From: Caviibacterium pharyngocola
Lineage (GTDB): Bacteria > Pseudomonadota > Gammaproteobacteria > Enterobacterales > Pasteurellaceae
DNA length: 64,000 nt
Direction of reading: 5' to 3'
Assembly (NCBI RefSeq): GCF_002795405.1
Contig: NZ_PHGZ01000001.1
Span: 22,598-86,597 of the forward strand
Positions 47,361 through 55,773 of the stretch are shown here, one piece after another. The notes under the pieces are model-generated. The model made no database searches. It saw only the letters and a list, made by a program, of their open reading frames with translations, and was not told the DNA's origin. Position numbers and translations under genes: made by a program. The first letter of the stretch is position 1. Every line of letters starts with the position of its first letter.

Positions 47361-49400
47361 TTAGTTGGCGATGCCTTTATGTCTTAACAAGGCATCTAAT
47401 TGCGGCACTCTGCCTCTGAAACGTTTGAATAACGCCATCGGTTCTTCCGAGCCGCCTTGCGAGAGAATTTCTCGCAAGAAGGATTGTCCGGTTTGCGGAT
47501 TAAAAATGCCTTCTTCTTCAAAACGCGAATAAGCATCCGCCGACAACACTTCCGCCCACAAATAACTGTAATAACCCGCCGCATAGCCGCCGGCAAAAAT
47601 ATGGCTGAAACTGTGCGGCGTTCTCGCCCAATCCACGCCTTTAATAACGGAAACCTGATCTTTCACCGCTTTAAGCGTTTCCAAAATCTGACCGGCTTTG
47701 TTACGTTCATAGGTGTGATGTAAACGGAAATCGAACAAACCGAATTCAAGCTGGCGCAACACGAACATCGCCGCTTGGAAATTTTTCGCTTTCAATAATT
47801 GCGTAAGTTTTTCTTTCGGCAATGGCTCACCGCTTTGATAATGACCGGAAATAAACGCCAAAGCTTCTTCTTCCCAACACCAGTTTTCTAAGAATTGGCT
47901 TGGTAACTCCACCGCATCCCAAGGTACGCCGTTAATTCCGGCGACATCCGGTACGTCGATTTCGGTCAACATATGATGAATACCGTGACCGAATTCGTGG
48001 AACAACGTGGTGACTTCATCGTGCGTAAATAATGCCGGTTGATCGCCTATCGGCGCATTGAAATTACAAGTTAAATAAGCGACCGGTTTTTGCAATGAAC
48101 CGTCGGCATTGCGTTTTCTGCCGATGCAATCGTCCATCCACGCGCCGCCGCGTTTATTTTCACGCGCGTAAAGATCCAAATAAAAACTACCGCGAACCTC
48201 ACCTTGTTGATCGATCAAATCGAAGAAACGCACGTCTTTATGCCAAGTATCCACATCAAAACGTTCTTGAGCGCGAATGTTGAAAATTCGTTTAACCAAC
48301 TCGAATAAGCCGGAAATAACGCGATCTTCCGGAAAATACGGGCGAAGTTCTTCATCATTAATGGCATATAAATGTTGTTTTTGTTTTTCGCTGTAAAAAC
48401 TAATATCCCACGGCTCAAGTGCGGTGAGATTAAAGTGCGTTTTACAAAATTCATATAATTCCGCCAGTTCGCGTTCGCCTTGGGCTTTCGAACGCGTCGC
48501 CAAATCCTCTAAAAAGTCCAAAACTTGCTGCGGTGTTTCCGCCATTTTTGTCGCGAGAGAAAGCTCGGTGTAAGTGTTGAAATCCAGCAATTCGGCAAGT
48601 TCGACGCGTAAGGCGAGAATTTCTTCCATCACTGCAGAATTGTCCCATTTCCCTGCATTCGGGCCTTGCTCCGATGCACGCGTTGCAAAAGCACGATACA
48701 TTTCTTCGCGCAATGCGCGATTTTCGCAATAAGTCATTACCGGCAAATAGCTCGGAAATTCCAAGGTGAAACGATAACCGGACAATCCTTTGCTTTCGGC
48801 GGATTGTTTTGCCGCTTGCAGCGCGCTTTCCGGCAAACCTTTCAACAAATTTTCATCTTCAATGACTTTATCCCAACCCATTGTCGCATCCAACACATTA
48901 TTGCTGAACTGAGAATTGAGTTCCGATAATCTTGCTGCAATTTCGCCGTAGCGCTTTTGTTTTTCTTTCGGCAACGAAATACCCGACAATTTGAAATCGC
49001 GCAAGGTGTTTTCAACGGCTTTTTTTTGCGCTTTGTCGTAGCCGGCGAATTCTGCGCTATTTTTCAGTTGTAAATAAGCGTTGTATAGTCCTTCGTGCTG
49101 ACCGATCCAAGTGCTGTATTCCGATAATAACGGCAAGCAGGCTTGATAGGCTTCGCGTAATTCGGGGCTGTTTTTCACCGAATTTAAATGCCCGACGGGC
49201 GACCAAGCGCGATTTAAGCGTTCGCTGCTTTCATTTAAGGGTTCGATAAAGTTTTCCCAAGTTAAGTGCGGTTGTTTTAGCACGGATTCTACCGTGTCGC
49301 GACAGTCTTGAATTAATTGCTCGATTGCCGGTTGGATATGTTCAGGTTTGATTGCCGAAAAAGGCGGAAGATCGTGTTTTTCTAATAATGGATTCGTCAT
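47361..49400 (-). CDS. prlC: Oligopeptidase A
   Basis: Cytoplasmic zinc metallopeptidase of the M3 family, which degrades peptides, including cleaved signal peptides. The 679-residue protein (680 in E. coli) has the zinc motif LFHEFGHGIHHML near 470 and the family start NPLLEKHDLPPFSAIKPEHI. A sigma-32-like promoter lies upstream, in line with the heat-shock control known for E. coli prlC. Two uptake sequences lie inside, near 48418 and 49264. Confidence 0.96.
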   Translation of the reverse strand: MTNPLLEKHDLPPFSAIKPEHIQPAIEQLIQDCRDTVESVLKQPHLTWENFIEPLNESSERLNRAWSPVGHLNSVKNSPELREAYQACLPLLSEYSTWIGQHEGLYNAYLQLKNSAEFAGYDKAQKKAVENTLRDFKLSGISLPKEKQKRYGEIAARLSELNSQFSNNVLDATMGWDKVIEDENLLKGLPESALQAAKQSAESKGLSGYRFTLEFPSYLPVMTYCENRALREEMYRAFATRASEQGPNAGKWDNSAVMEEILALRVELAELLDFNTYTELSLATKMAETPQQVLDFLEDLATRSKAQGERELAELYEFCKTHFNLTALEPWDISFYSEKQKQHLYAINDEELRPYFPEDRVISGLFELVKRIFNIRAQERFDVDTWHKDVRFFDLIDQQGEVRGSFYLDLYARENKRGGAWMDDCIGRKRNADGSLQKPVAYLTCNFNAPIGDQPALFTHDEVTTLFHEFGHGIHHMLTEIDVPDVAGINGVPWDAVELPSQFLENWCWEEEALAFISGHYQSGEPLPKEKLTQLLKAKNFQAAMFVLRQLEFGLFDFRLHHTYERNKAGQILETLKAVKDQVSVIKGVDWARTPHSFSHIFAGGYAAGYYSYLWAEVLSADAYSRFEEEGIFNPQTGQSFLREILSQGGSEEPMALFKRFRGRVPQLDALLRHKGIAN

Positions 49401-49435
49401 AAAAAAGCCTTATTTATCATTACAATTCGTCCTTT

Positions 49436-49464
49436 ATATAAGGCGAAAAAAACGATAATTCAAG
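49436..49464 (-). promoter_or_regulatory. Sigma-32 (heat-shock) type promoter for prlC
   Basis: On the minus strand CTTGAA (49459-49464), 15 bases, then CCTTATAT (49436-49443). The heat-shock consensus is CTTGAA and CCCCATNT, so the first is perfect and the second matches 5 of the 7 defined positions. It lies 36 bases ahead of the prlC ATG. Confidence 0.65.
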
Positions 49465-49522
49465 TTGCAAAAAGGAAAAAAATCAGCATAATTGAGAATT
49501 ATTTCTATTTATCGAGGGCGAG

Positions 49523-49885
49523 ATGAAAGCGGTTTACATTATATTAGGTTGCTTGTTTTTAGGGTTAGGCGTATTGGGTATTTTGCTGCCGATGCTGCCG
49601 GCGACACCTTTTTTATTACTGACATTATTTTTCTTTGCCAAGGGGGCGGATCGGTTACACCAATGGTTTTTACAAACGAAGTTGTATCATAACCATTTGA
49701 AATCCTTCAAAGAACAGCGCGCGCTCAGTCAAAAATCCAAATGTTGGATTTTAGGTTTTGCCACGTTAATGTTGTCTATCGGCTTTTATTTCACGCCGAG
49801 TTTGGTGGGAAAATGCGTGATTGTGTCCGTGTTATTGATTAAATATTTCGTCTTTTTCTTTGGCATCAAAACCTTGAAAGAATAG
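49523..49885 (+). CDS. ybaN: YbaN-family (DUF454) small membrane protein
   Basis: A 120-residue inner-membrane protein with three or four helices. The start KAVYIILGCLFLGLGVLGIL, the PMLPATPFLLL motif and the FFAKGADRLHQWFL loop mark the DUF454/YbaN family. No function is established. The ATG at 49523 has GAGGG upstream. It lies alone on the plus strand between prlC and the binding-protein gene. Confidence 0.85.
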   Translation: MKAVYIILGCLFLGLGVLGILLPMLPATPFLLLTLFFFAKGADRLHQWFLQTKLYHNHLKSFKEQRALSQKSKCWILGFATLMLSIGFYFTPSLVGKCVIVSVLLIKYFVFFFGIKTLKE

Positions 49886-49965
49886 GGGCTGCGGCTAAAA
49901 TTTTTTAGCAAGAAAGGAATTTTCGCCGACGACTTAAAAAATAGACGAAGATCGATAAGCCCTCA

Positions 49966-49994
49966 TTGGTATTCATTCGACATTTTTGTATAAT
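49966..49994 (+). promoter_or_regulatory. Strong sigma-70 promoter for the binding-protein lipoprotein
   Basis: TTGGTA at 49966-49971 and a perfect TATAAT at 49989-49994 with a 17-base spacer, giving a start near 50001. Upstream in-frame start codons fall inside it, which decides the start of the gene at 50026. Confidence 0.7.
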
Positions 49995-50025
49995 GCCGAA
50001 AATACCTCGTGATAGTTTTGATCTA

Positions 50026-51609
50026 ATGTTTAATTCTTCTTTTACCTTCCCGTTTTTACGCAAAAGTGCGGTTATTTTTGGCGCGATTTTTATGTTGAAC
50101 GCTTGCGATCAAAAGCAAAATGAGCCGATTTTGCCGCCGAATTCACCACCTGAAATAGCACAAACCGAGCCGCAGGAGACACAGGCCAAGCGTGATTTGT
50201 TGATACGCGGCGTATATGACGATGTGGTGATTAATCCATTAATGTTGCAACGAGAATCGCAGACAGCGTTTTTACGCGATATTTTAGAAGGCTTGGTGAT
50301 TTACAATCCGCAAGGTGAAATTATTCCCGCCGTCGCGGAAAGTTGGCAAACCGAAGATAATAAAAATTGGGTGTTTATTTTGCGCGAGGAGGCGAAATGG
50401 TCGAACGGACAAGCGGTGACGGCGCAGGATTTTGTGAAAAGCTGGCGGCAACTGGCGCTTTCGAATAGTCCGCTGAAATCTTATTTATTATTTTTGAATT
50501 TAGCGAATGCGCGCGAAGTAATGACCTATCAACAGCCGGTGGAAAAATTGGGCGTGGAAGCTTTAAACGAGCGAATGTTGCATATTCGTTTGGATAAAGC
50601 AGTGCCGTATTTGCCGGCGATGTTGGCGCATCCCGCATTATTACCGCAATATTTTGCCGAACACGAAGGTTTTGTAACAAACGGCGCATATCGGATCCTC
50701 GGGCAAAAAGACGATTTGATTCATTTGGCAAAAAATGAATTTTATCGCGATAATTCAGCGATATTTTTTAATCGTGTGGATTACCAAAAAATTCTGCCGG
50801 ATCAAGCGCTCGGCGAGATCGATCTGATTGAAAATCCGTCGCAACCCACCTTGCAAACGCTACATTTGCCGAAATTGTGCAGCTATTATTACGAATTTAA
50901 TTTTAAGGATCCACAATTAGCTAAAAGTGCGGTGAGAAAAGCGTTAGTTTCGATGATTTCTACGCGTAGTTTGGTGCAAAGTGAGAAACCGTCGATGTTG
51001 GCGAGCAACCAATTATTACCGCAATCTATGCAACCGGAAGCGGAAGGCGGCTGGGAGCCTTCCGTGGTGGAGCAGTTGTTACAACAAAGCGGTATCAGCG
51101 AAACCGCACCGCTGCAGCTACGTTTAACCTTTGATCAAGAAAGTTTTCATTCCGCAATGGCGCAACGTTTAATTCAAATGTGGTCGCAGTCGGATATGAT
51201 CAGAATTATCGCCGAACCGGTTTCCAGACAAGTTTTATTGGAAAAACGGGCGGCGGGCGATTTTCAGATTATTCGCTCCGGTTGGTGCGCGGATTATAAT
51301 GATCCCTCCGCGTTTTTGATGAATTTTTATTCTGCCGGACCAGATAATAAAAGCGGTTATCATAATCGCGAGTTAGATCAATTATTGGAAAAAACCTTAG
51401 ACACAATTTCTGCGCAAAATCGCACCGCACTTTATGCGCAAGCGGCGCGAATTTTGCAAAAAGATAATGTGGTGTTGCCGATTTTTCAATATACGACGCC
51501 GTTTTATCTAGCGCCTTCTTTAAGCGGCGTGGAGCCGAATAATAGCGGCGGCGTGATTTACAGCAAGGATTTGCGTCGTAACGAAACGGCAAAAACATCT
51601 CACCGATAA
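50026..51609 (+). CDS. Peptide-type ABC substrate-binding lipoprotein (HI0213-like)
   Basis: A 527-residue lipoprotein of the OppA/SBP_bac_5 family. The lipobox LNAC puts the lipidated cysteine at 27, followed by a polar, proline-rich linker. Conserved parts are GLVIYNPQGEIIPAVAESW, WSNGQAVTAQDFVKSWR and SGWCADYNDPSAFLMNFYS. H. influenzae has a similar lipoprotein (HI0213) next to prlC. No permease or ATPase lies nearby, so it must work with a transporter encoded elsewhere or have another role. The start at 50026 is chosen because the promoter -10 covers the ATG at 49993. Ligand unknown. Confidence 0.82.
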   Translation: MFNSSFTFPFLRKSAVIFGAIFMLNACDQKQNEPILPPNSPPEIAQTEPQETQAKRDLLIRGVYDDVVINPLMLQRESQTAFLRDILEGLVIYNPQGEIIPAVAESWQTEDNKNWVFILREEAKWSNGQAVTAQDFVKSWRQLALSNSPLKSYLLFLNLANAREVMTYQQPVEKLGVEALNERMLHIRLDKAVPYLPAMLAHPALLPQYFAEHEGFVTNGAYRILGQKDDLIHLAKNEFYRDNSAIFFNRVDYQKILPDQALGEIDLIENPSQPTLQTLHLPKLCSYYYEFNFKDPQLAKSAVRKALVSMISTRSLVQSEKPSMLASNQLLPQSMQPEAEGGWEPSVVEQLLQQSGISETAPLQLRLTFDQESFHSAMAQRLIQMWSQSDMIRIIAEPVSRQVLLEKRAAGDFQIIRSGWCADYNDPSAFLMNFYSAGPDNKSGYHNRELDQLLEKTLDTISAQNRTALYAQAARILQKDNVVLPIFQYTTPFYLAPSLSGVEPNNSGGVIYSKDLRRNETAKTSHR

Positions 51610-51629
51610 CAGGGCGGAAAACCGACGGA

Positions 51630-54011
51630 TTATTCCGCCGGTCTTGCTTCTTCCACCGGTGCGGCGGTTGGCGCCGCCGGTTTTAATATATCCCACACGC
51701 TTTCTTTACGCGTTTCGGTTGGTTGTGCCGCAGGTTTCGGTGTTTGAACTACCGGTGTGCAAAAAGCTTGATCTTTATTCGCCCAAACCGGAATGGTGCG
51801 AGAACTTGAACAATCCCAACTGCCGTAAGCGTTAATGCCGATCCATTTTATGGCGGATGGTTTTCGATATTTCAGTACGCTCGGTGTCGTGCGATGTAGA
51901 TAATTTTGATAAACCTGCAACGCACCGCTGGCACCGGTCAATTTCGTTTCGCCGTTGTCATCGCGACCCAGCCAAACGGTGACGACGTGTTGCCCGTCAA
52001 TTCCCACATACCAAGTATCGCGCGCGTCGTTGGTAGTGCCGGTTTTCCCCGCCAAACGTAAATGAGCGAAATCGTTTTGTAAACTGCGCGCCGTGCCGCG
52101 TTCCACCACTTGTTGCATCGCAAATAAGGTTTGGAATGCTGCTTCTTCCGGCACAACTTGTTCCGCTTCTTGCGGGCGTTGATAAATCATTTGACCTTGT
52201 TGGTTCGTAATGCTGTTAATCGTGGAGAGCGGGATACTGCGCCCTTCGTTGGCAATGGTTTGATATAATTTGGTCACTTCATAAGGTGAAATCGAATAAG
52301 CGCCCAACAACATTGACGGCACTTTCGGGATGGTGACTTTGTCCCAGCCCATCGCTTTTTGCGCTTCGATAACTTTACTTAAACCGACTTTCATTCCGAT
52401 ATTCACCGTCGGAATATTCAACGAACGCGCCAAGGCGTCCATTAACATCACCGAGCCGCTGTATTTACGATCGTAATTTCGCGGTTGCCACGGCGGGCTG
52501 CCTTTCACATTAATCGTAATCGGCTGATTTTGAATCGGCGTATTTAGGCGGAACTGTTCCGGATAGGAAAGTGCGGTCAAATAAACGGACGGTTTGACTA
52601 AAGAACCGATTTGACGGCGCGCGCTTAAGGCGCGGTTAAAACCGGCGTAATCCGTTTGCAAACCGCCGACCACGGCTTTTATCTCACCGTTTTCATAGTC
52701 GGCGATAACCATTGCGGATTCCAAATGCGGATTTTTGTGTTTTAGTTGCAATTCGGTGACCGCGTTAATTACCGCGCGCTCGGCGTAGTCTTGCTGTTTG
52801 GTGTCTAAGGTGGAGAAAATACGCGCGCCGGATAGCATATTGGCGCCGTTTTCGCCTAATTCTCGGCGTAATTCCGCTTGTAAGGTTTGCAAAAACGCCG
52901 GATATTTGCGGCTGATCCGCCCGCGATCTTGCACGCCGAGCGGACGTTTGCTTAACATTTCGTACAATTCGTCGCCGATGACTTTGTGTTCCAATAATAA
53001 ACGTAATACCACATTGCGTCGTTCAAGGGCGTTATTTGGATTGCGCCACGGGTTATACAACGACGGGCCTTTTACCATTCCTACTAATAACGCGATCTGA
53101 TCCAAATTAATTTCGCGAATGGAACGTCCGAAATAAAAATGGCTGGCAAGTTCGAATCCGTGGATTTGCGTATCGCCGTTTTGTCCCAAATAAATTTCGT
53201 TTAAATAGGTTTCCAAAATGCGATTTTTATCATAGCGCCAGTCTAAAATCAGTGCCATTAAGGCTTCGTTGATTTTTCGCGTGAATGATCGTTCGTTGGT
53301 GAGAAAGAGATTTTTAACTAATTGCTGGGTTAAGGTGCTGCCGCCTTGTACGCGATGACCGGCTTGAATATTGGCGATCAGCGCGCGCAAAATGCCGATC
53401 GGGCTAATGCCGTCGTGTTCGTAAAAACGGCGATCTTCGGTTAATAACAAGGCGTCGATTAATAAACGCGGATAATTTTGCAAAGAAATCGCAAGGCGTT
53501 CTTCTTTTTCCGATTGCAACATTGCGATTAATTTCGGCGCAAGGCGGAATTCTTCAATGGCTTTAACGTTAATTAAATCTTCGATGACGCTTAATTTATT
53601 TTCGTTAAAACGTAAACGAAATACCCGTTGCGCTTCCGCTTGATCCGGAAAAGGGAAGGCGCCGCGCAAAAGCACAATCGTATCATCTTCAATTTTAAAA
53701 TCGCCCGGCGCGGCAATCATCGTGGTTTGGCGATAACCGTTTTCCAATAAAATTTGTTTAATTTGCTCCGCACTTTTGCCGTCGCTGAGGCGAATACTGT
53801 CGATTCGGCTGTAAACTTCGGCAGGGAGTTGCCAAATTTGCCCGTCCATTTTAGAACGAATTTGTCCGTCGAGATAAATACCGTAAAACGCAACATAGCA
53901 TAAAACGGTAAATGCCAATTTGGCGATAAAGCGGGTAAAAGACGATTTTTTCGCCGTTGGTTGCGGCGGAAATTGTTCGTCAACTTGATTTTCTTGAGGT
54001 TCCGTTGTCAT
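51630..54011 (-). CDS. mrcB: Penicillin-binding protein 1B
   Basis: Bifunctional peptidoglycan polymerase and cross-linker, 793 residues, anchored by one helix near 29-46. A UB2H-type region follows. The glycosyltransferase domain has catalytic Glu192 in TEDRRFYEHDG and STLTQQLVKN at 225-234. The transpeptidase domain has SLVK with Ser470, then SLN and KTGTT. The proline-rich tail is not conserved. It is the last gene of the leftward erpA-yacL-mrcB group, with AAAGG before the ATG. Confidence 0.95.
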   Translation of the reverse strand: MTTEPQENQVDEQFPPQPTAKKSSFTRFIAKLAFTVLCYVAFYGIYLDGQIRSKMDGQIWQLPAEVYSRIDSIRLSDGKSAEQIKQILLENGYRQTTMIAAPGDFKIEDDTIVLLRGAFPFPDQAEAQRVFRLRFNENKLSVIEDLINVKAIEEFRLAPKLIAMLQSEKEERLAISLQNYPRLLIDALLLTEDRRFYEHDGISPIGILRALIANIQAGHRVQGGSTLTQQLVKNLFLTNERSFTRKINEALMALILDWRYDKNRILETYLNEIYLGQNGDTQIHGFELASHFYFGRSIREINLDQIALLVGMVKGPSLYNPWRNPNNALERRNVVLRLLLEHKVIGDELYEMLSKRPLGVQDRGRISRKYPAFLQTLQAELRRELGENGANMLSGARIFSTLDTKQQDYAERAVINAVTELQLKHKNPHLESAMVIADYENGEIKAVVGGLQTDYAGFNRALSARRQIGSLVKPSVYLTALSYPEQFRLNTPIQNQPITINVKGSPPWQPRNYDRKYSGSVMLMDALARSLNIPTVNIGMKVGLSKVIEAQKAMGWDKVTIPKVPSMLLGAYSISPYEVTKLYQTIANEGRSIPLSTINSITNQQGQMIYQRPQEAEQVVPEEAAFQTLFAMQQVVERGTARSLQNDFAHLRLAGKTGTTNDARDTWYVGIDGQHVVTVWLGRDDNGETKLTGASGALQVYQNYLHRTTPSVLKYRKPSAIKWIGINAYGSWDCSSSRTIPVWANKDQAFCTPVVQTPKPAAQPTETRKESVWDILKPAAPTAAPVEEARPAE

Positions 54012-54026
54012 ATTCGACCTTTTCGG

Positions 54027-54389
54027 CTAAGACTTAAATGCTAAATAAGACTGCAAAAAACGCTCGAAGTCTTCCAATCCGCAAAATGCAATACTTTCTT
54101 CATCATAATAGTGAAAGTCGTCTTCAAGCTCGGTTTCGTCATCGACGGCTAAATGATTGGCTTTGATCATCACTTCATCGGCGTTAATAAATAAGCTGTA
54201 CTCACGCCCGATTTCGCAGATTTCCTCGGTAAAATGCGGCTTGCGCGCCGTTTGCAAATGAGAAAGTGCGGTCAAAATTAATTGCGGATTGTCGGACGCC
54301 TCGCTATTAAACCAATTCGCGACGGCTTCGTGTCCCATTGAACATTTTGCCGTGACGGCGCCCGCGTGTCCGGTGAAGCGAAAATCCAT
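54027..54389 (-). CDS. yacL: YacL family protein (UPF0231)
   Basis: A 120-residue acidic cytoplasmic protein of unknown function, equal in length to E. coli YacL. Shared segments are SMGHEAVANWFN, the EYSLFINADEVMIKANHL region and YYDEESIAFCGLEDF. I chose the ATG at 54387-54389; the upstream frame runs into erpA. The ribosome site is weak, suggesting coupling to erpA 17 bases before it. An uptake sequence lies near 54262. Confidence 0.88.
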   Translation of the reverse strand: MDFRFTGHAGAVTAKCSMGHEAVANWFNSEASDNPQLILTALSHLQTARKPHFTEEICEIGREYSLFINADEVMIKANHLAVDDETELEDDFHYYDEESIAFCGLEDFERFLQSYLAFKS

Positions 54390-54406
54390 AATTCTATATT
54401 GAATGA

Positions 54407-54748
54407 TTAAATGCTGAAGGACGAACCGCAACCGCAAGTGGTGCTGGCATTTGGGTTATTCACGATAAAACGCGAGCCTTCCAAACCTTCGGTGTAATCC
54501 ACCGTGCCGCCGATCAAATATTGTAAACTCATCGGATCGATGACAAGCTGCACGCCGCCGTTTTCTACGGTTAAATCGCCTTCGTTGACTTTTTCGTCGA
54601 AGGTGAAACCGTATTGAAAGCCGCTGCAACCGCCGCCGGTGATATAAACGCGTAATTTAAGTTCGTTATTTTCTTCTTCGCTAATCAAGGCTTTGACTTT
54701 ATTTGCCGCCGCATCCGTAAAAGTTAAAGGTACTGTCATTTCTGTCAT
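54407..54748 (-). CDS. erpA: Iron-sulfur cluster insertion protein ErpA
   Basis: A-type carrier that hands iron-sulfur clusters to target proteins. The 113-residue protein (114 in E. coli) has the three cluster cysteines at 41 ([10 protein letters not shown]), 105 and 107 ([11 protein letters not shown]). It is first in the leftward group and divergent from map. The ATG at 54746-54748 has only a weak site; the next Met (residue 4) is an alternative. Confidence 0.95.
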   Translation of the reverse strand: MTEMTVPLTFTDAAANKVKALISEEENNELKLRVYITGGGCSGFQYGFTFDEKVNEGDLTVENGGVQLVIDPMSLQYLIGGTVDYTEGLEGSRFIVNNPNASTTCGCGSSFSI

Positions 54749-54891
54749 AATTTTATTTATCCGTTATTTTGCCGTTCGAGTGAATTGGGCTATTATCCGA
54801 TAACCGACCAATCCATTCAAGAATTATCAAGGATTTTTCACTTCAATAATGTTATAATCGAACGAAATTTTAGTTTTACGGAGAAAGAATA

Positions 54892-55695
54892 ATGGCGATT
54901 CCATTAAGAAACGAAGCGGAGATAATTAAGTTGCGCGAAGCCTGTAAATTGGCTTCCGACGTGTTGGTGATGATCGAACCCTATGTAAAAGCCGGCGTGA
55001 CGACGGGCGAATTGGATCAAATTTGTCACGACTATATGGTCAATGTGCAAAAAACGATTCCCGCCTGTTTGGGCTATCACGGTTTTCCGAAAGCGACTTG
55101 CATTTCCATTAACGAAGTGGTGTGCCACGGTATTCCGAGCGCGGATAAAGTATTGAAAGACGGCGATATTGTAAACATTGATATTACGGTGATCAAAGAC
55201 GGCTATTTCGGCGATAATTCGAAAATGTACATTGTGGGGCAAACCAATATTCGCAGCCAAAAATTGGTGGAAGCCGCACAAGAAGCGCTTTATGTGGGAT
55301 TACGCACGGTTAAACCGGGTATTCGATTGAACGAAATCGGTAAAGCGGTGCAAAAATATACCGAAAGCCAAGGTTTTAGCGTGGTGCGCGAATATTGCGG
55401 ACACGGGATCGGCACGGAGTTTCATTGCGATCCGCAAGTGTTGCATTATTATGCCGATGACGGCGGAGTGATTTTAAAAGAAGGAATGGTGTTTACCATT
55501 GAACCGATGATCAACGCCGGTAAACGCGAAGTGCGCTTAATGGGCGACGGTTGGACGGTGAAAACCAAAGATCGCAGCCATTCCGCCCAATATGAGCACC
55601 AAATCGTGGTAACCTCGACGGGATGCGAGGTGATGACCATTCGTGAGGAAGAAGAAAAAGCCGGACGAATTGCTCGGATAATGAATAACTTATAA
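54892..55695 (+). CDS. map: Methionine aminopeptidase, type I
   Basis: Removes the initiator methionine from nascent proteins. The 267-residue enzyme (264 in E. coli) has the pita-bread fold markers: GYHGFPKATCISINEVVCHGIP, VNIDITVIKDGYFGDNSKM with two metal aspartates, GHGIGTEFHCDP, FTIEPMI and YEHQIVVT. GGAG precedes the ATG, and a TATAAT at 54853-54858 is a likely -10. glnD follows, as in E. coli. Confidence 0.97.
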   Translation: MAIPLRNEAEIIKLREACKLASDVLVMIEPYVKAGVTTGELDQICHDYMVNVQKTIPACLGYHGFPKATCISINEVVCHGIPSADKVLKDGDIVNIDITVIKDGYFGDNSKMYIVGQTNIRSQKLVEAAQEALYVGLRTVKPGIRLNEIGKAVQKYTESQGFSVVREYCGHGIGTEFHCDPQVLHYYADDGGVILKEGMVFTIEPMINAGKREVRLMGDGWTVKTKDRSHSAQYEHQIVVTSTGCEVMTIREEEEKAGRIARIMNNL

Positions 55696-55701
55696 TCGAT
55701 T

Positions 55702-55724
55702 TTAAGGCGCTTTCGGCGCCTTAA
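55702..55724 (+). terminator. Terminator between map and glnD
   Basis: TTAAGGCGC and GCGCCTTAA form a 9-base perfect stem with a TTTCG loop, followed by a T-rich stretch. Confidence 0.85.
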
Positions 55725-55773
55725 TTTGTTTTGAACAGACGTTGATATTGCAGATAAATAAGAAGGATTTTCA

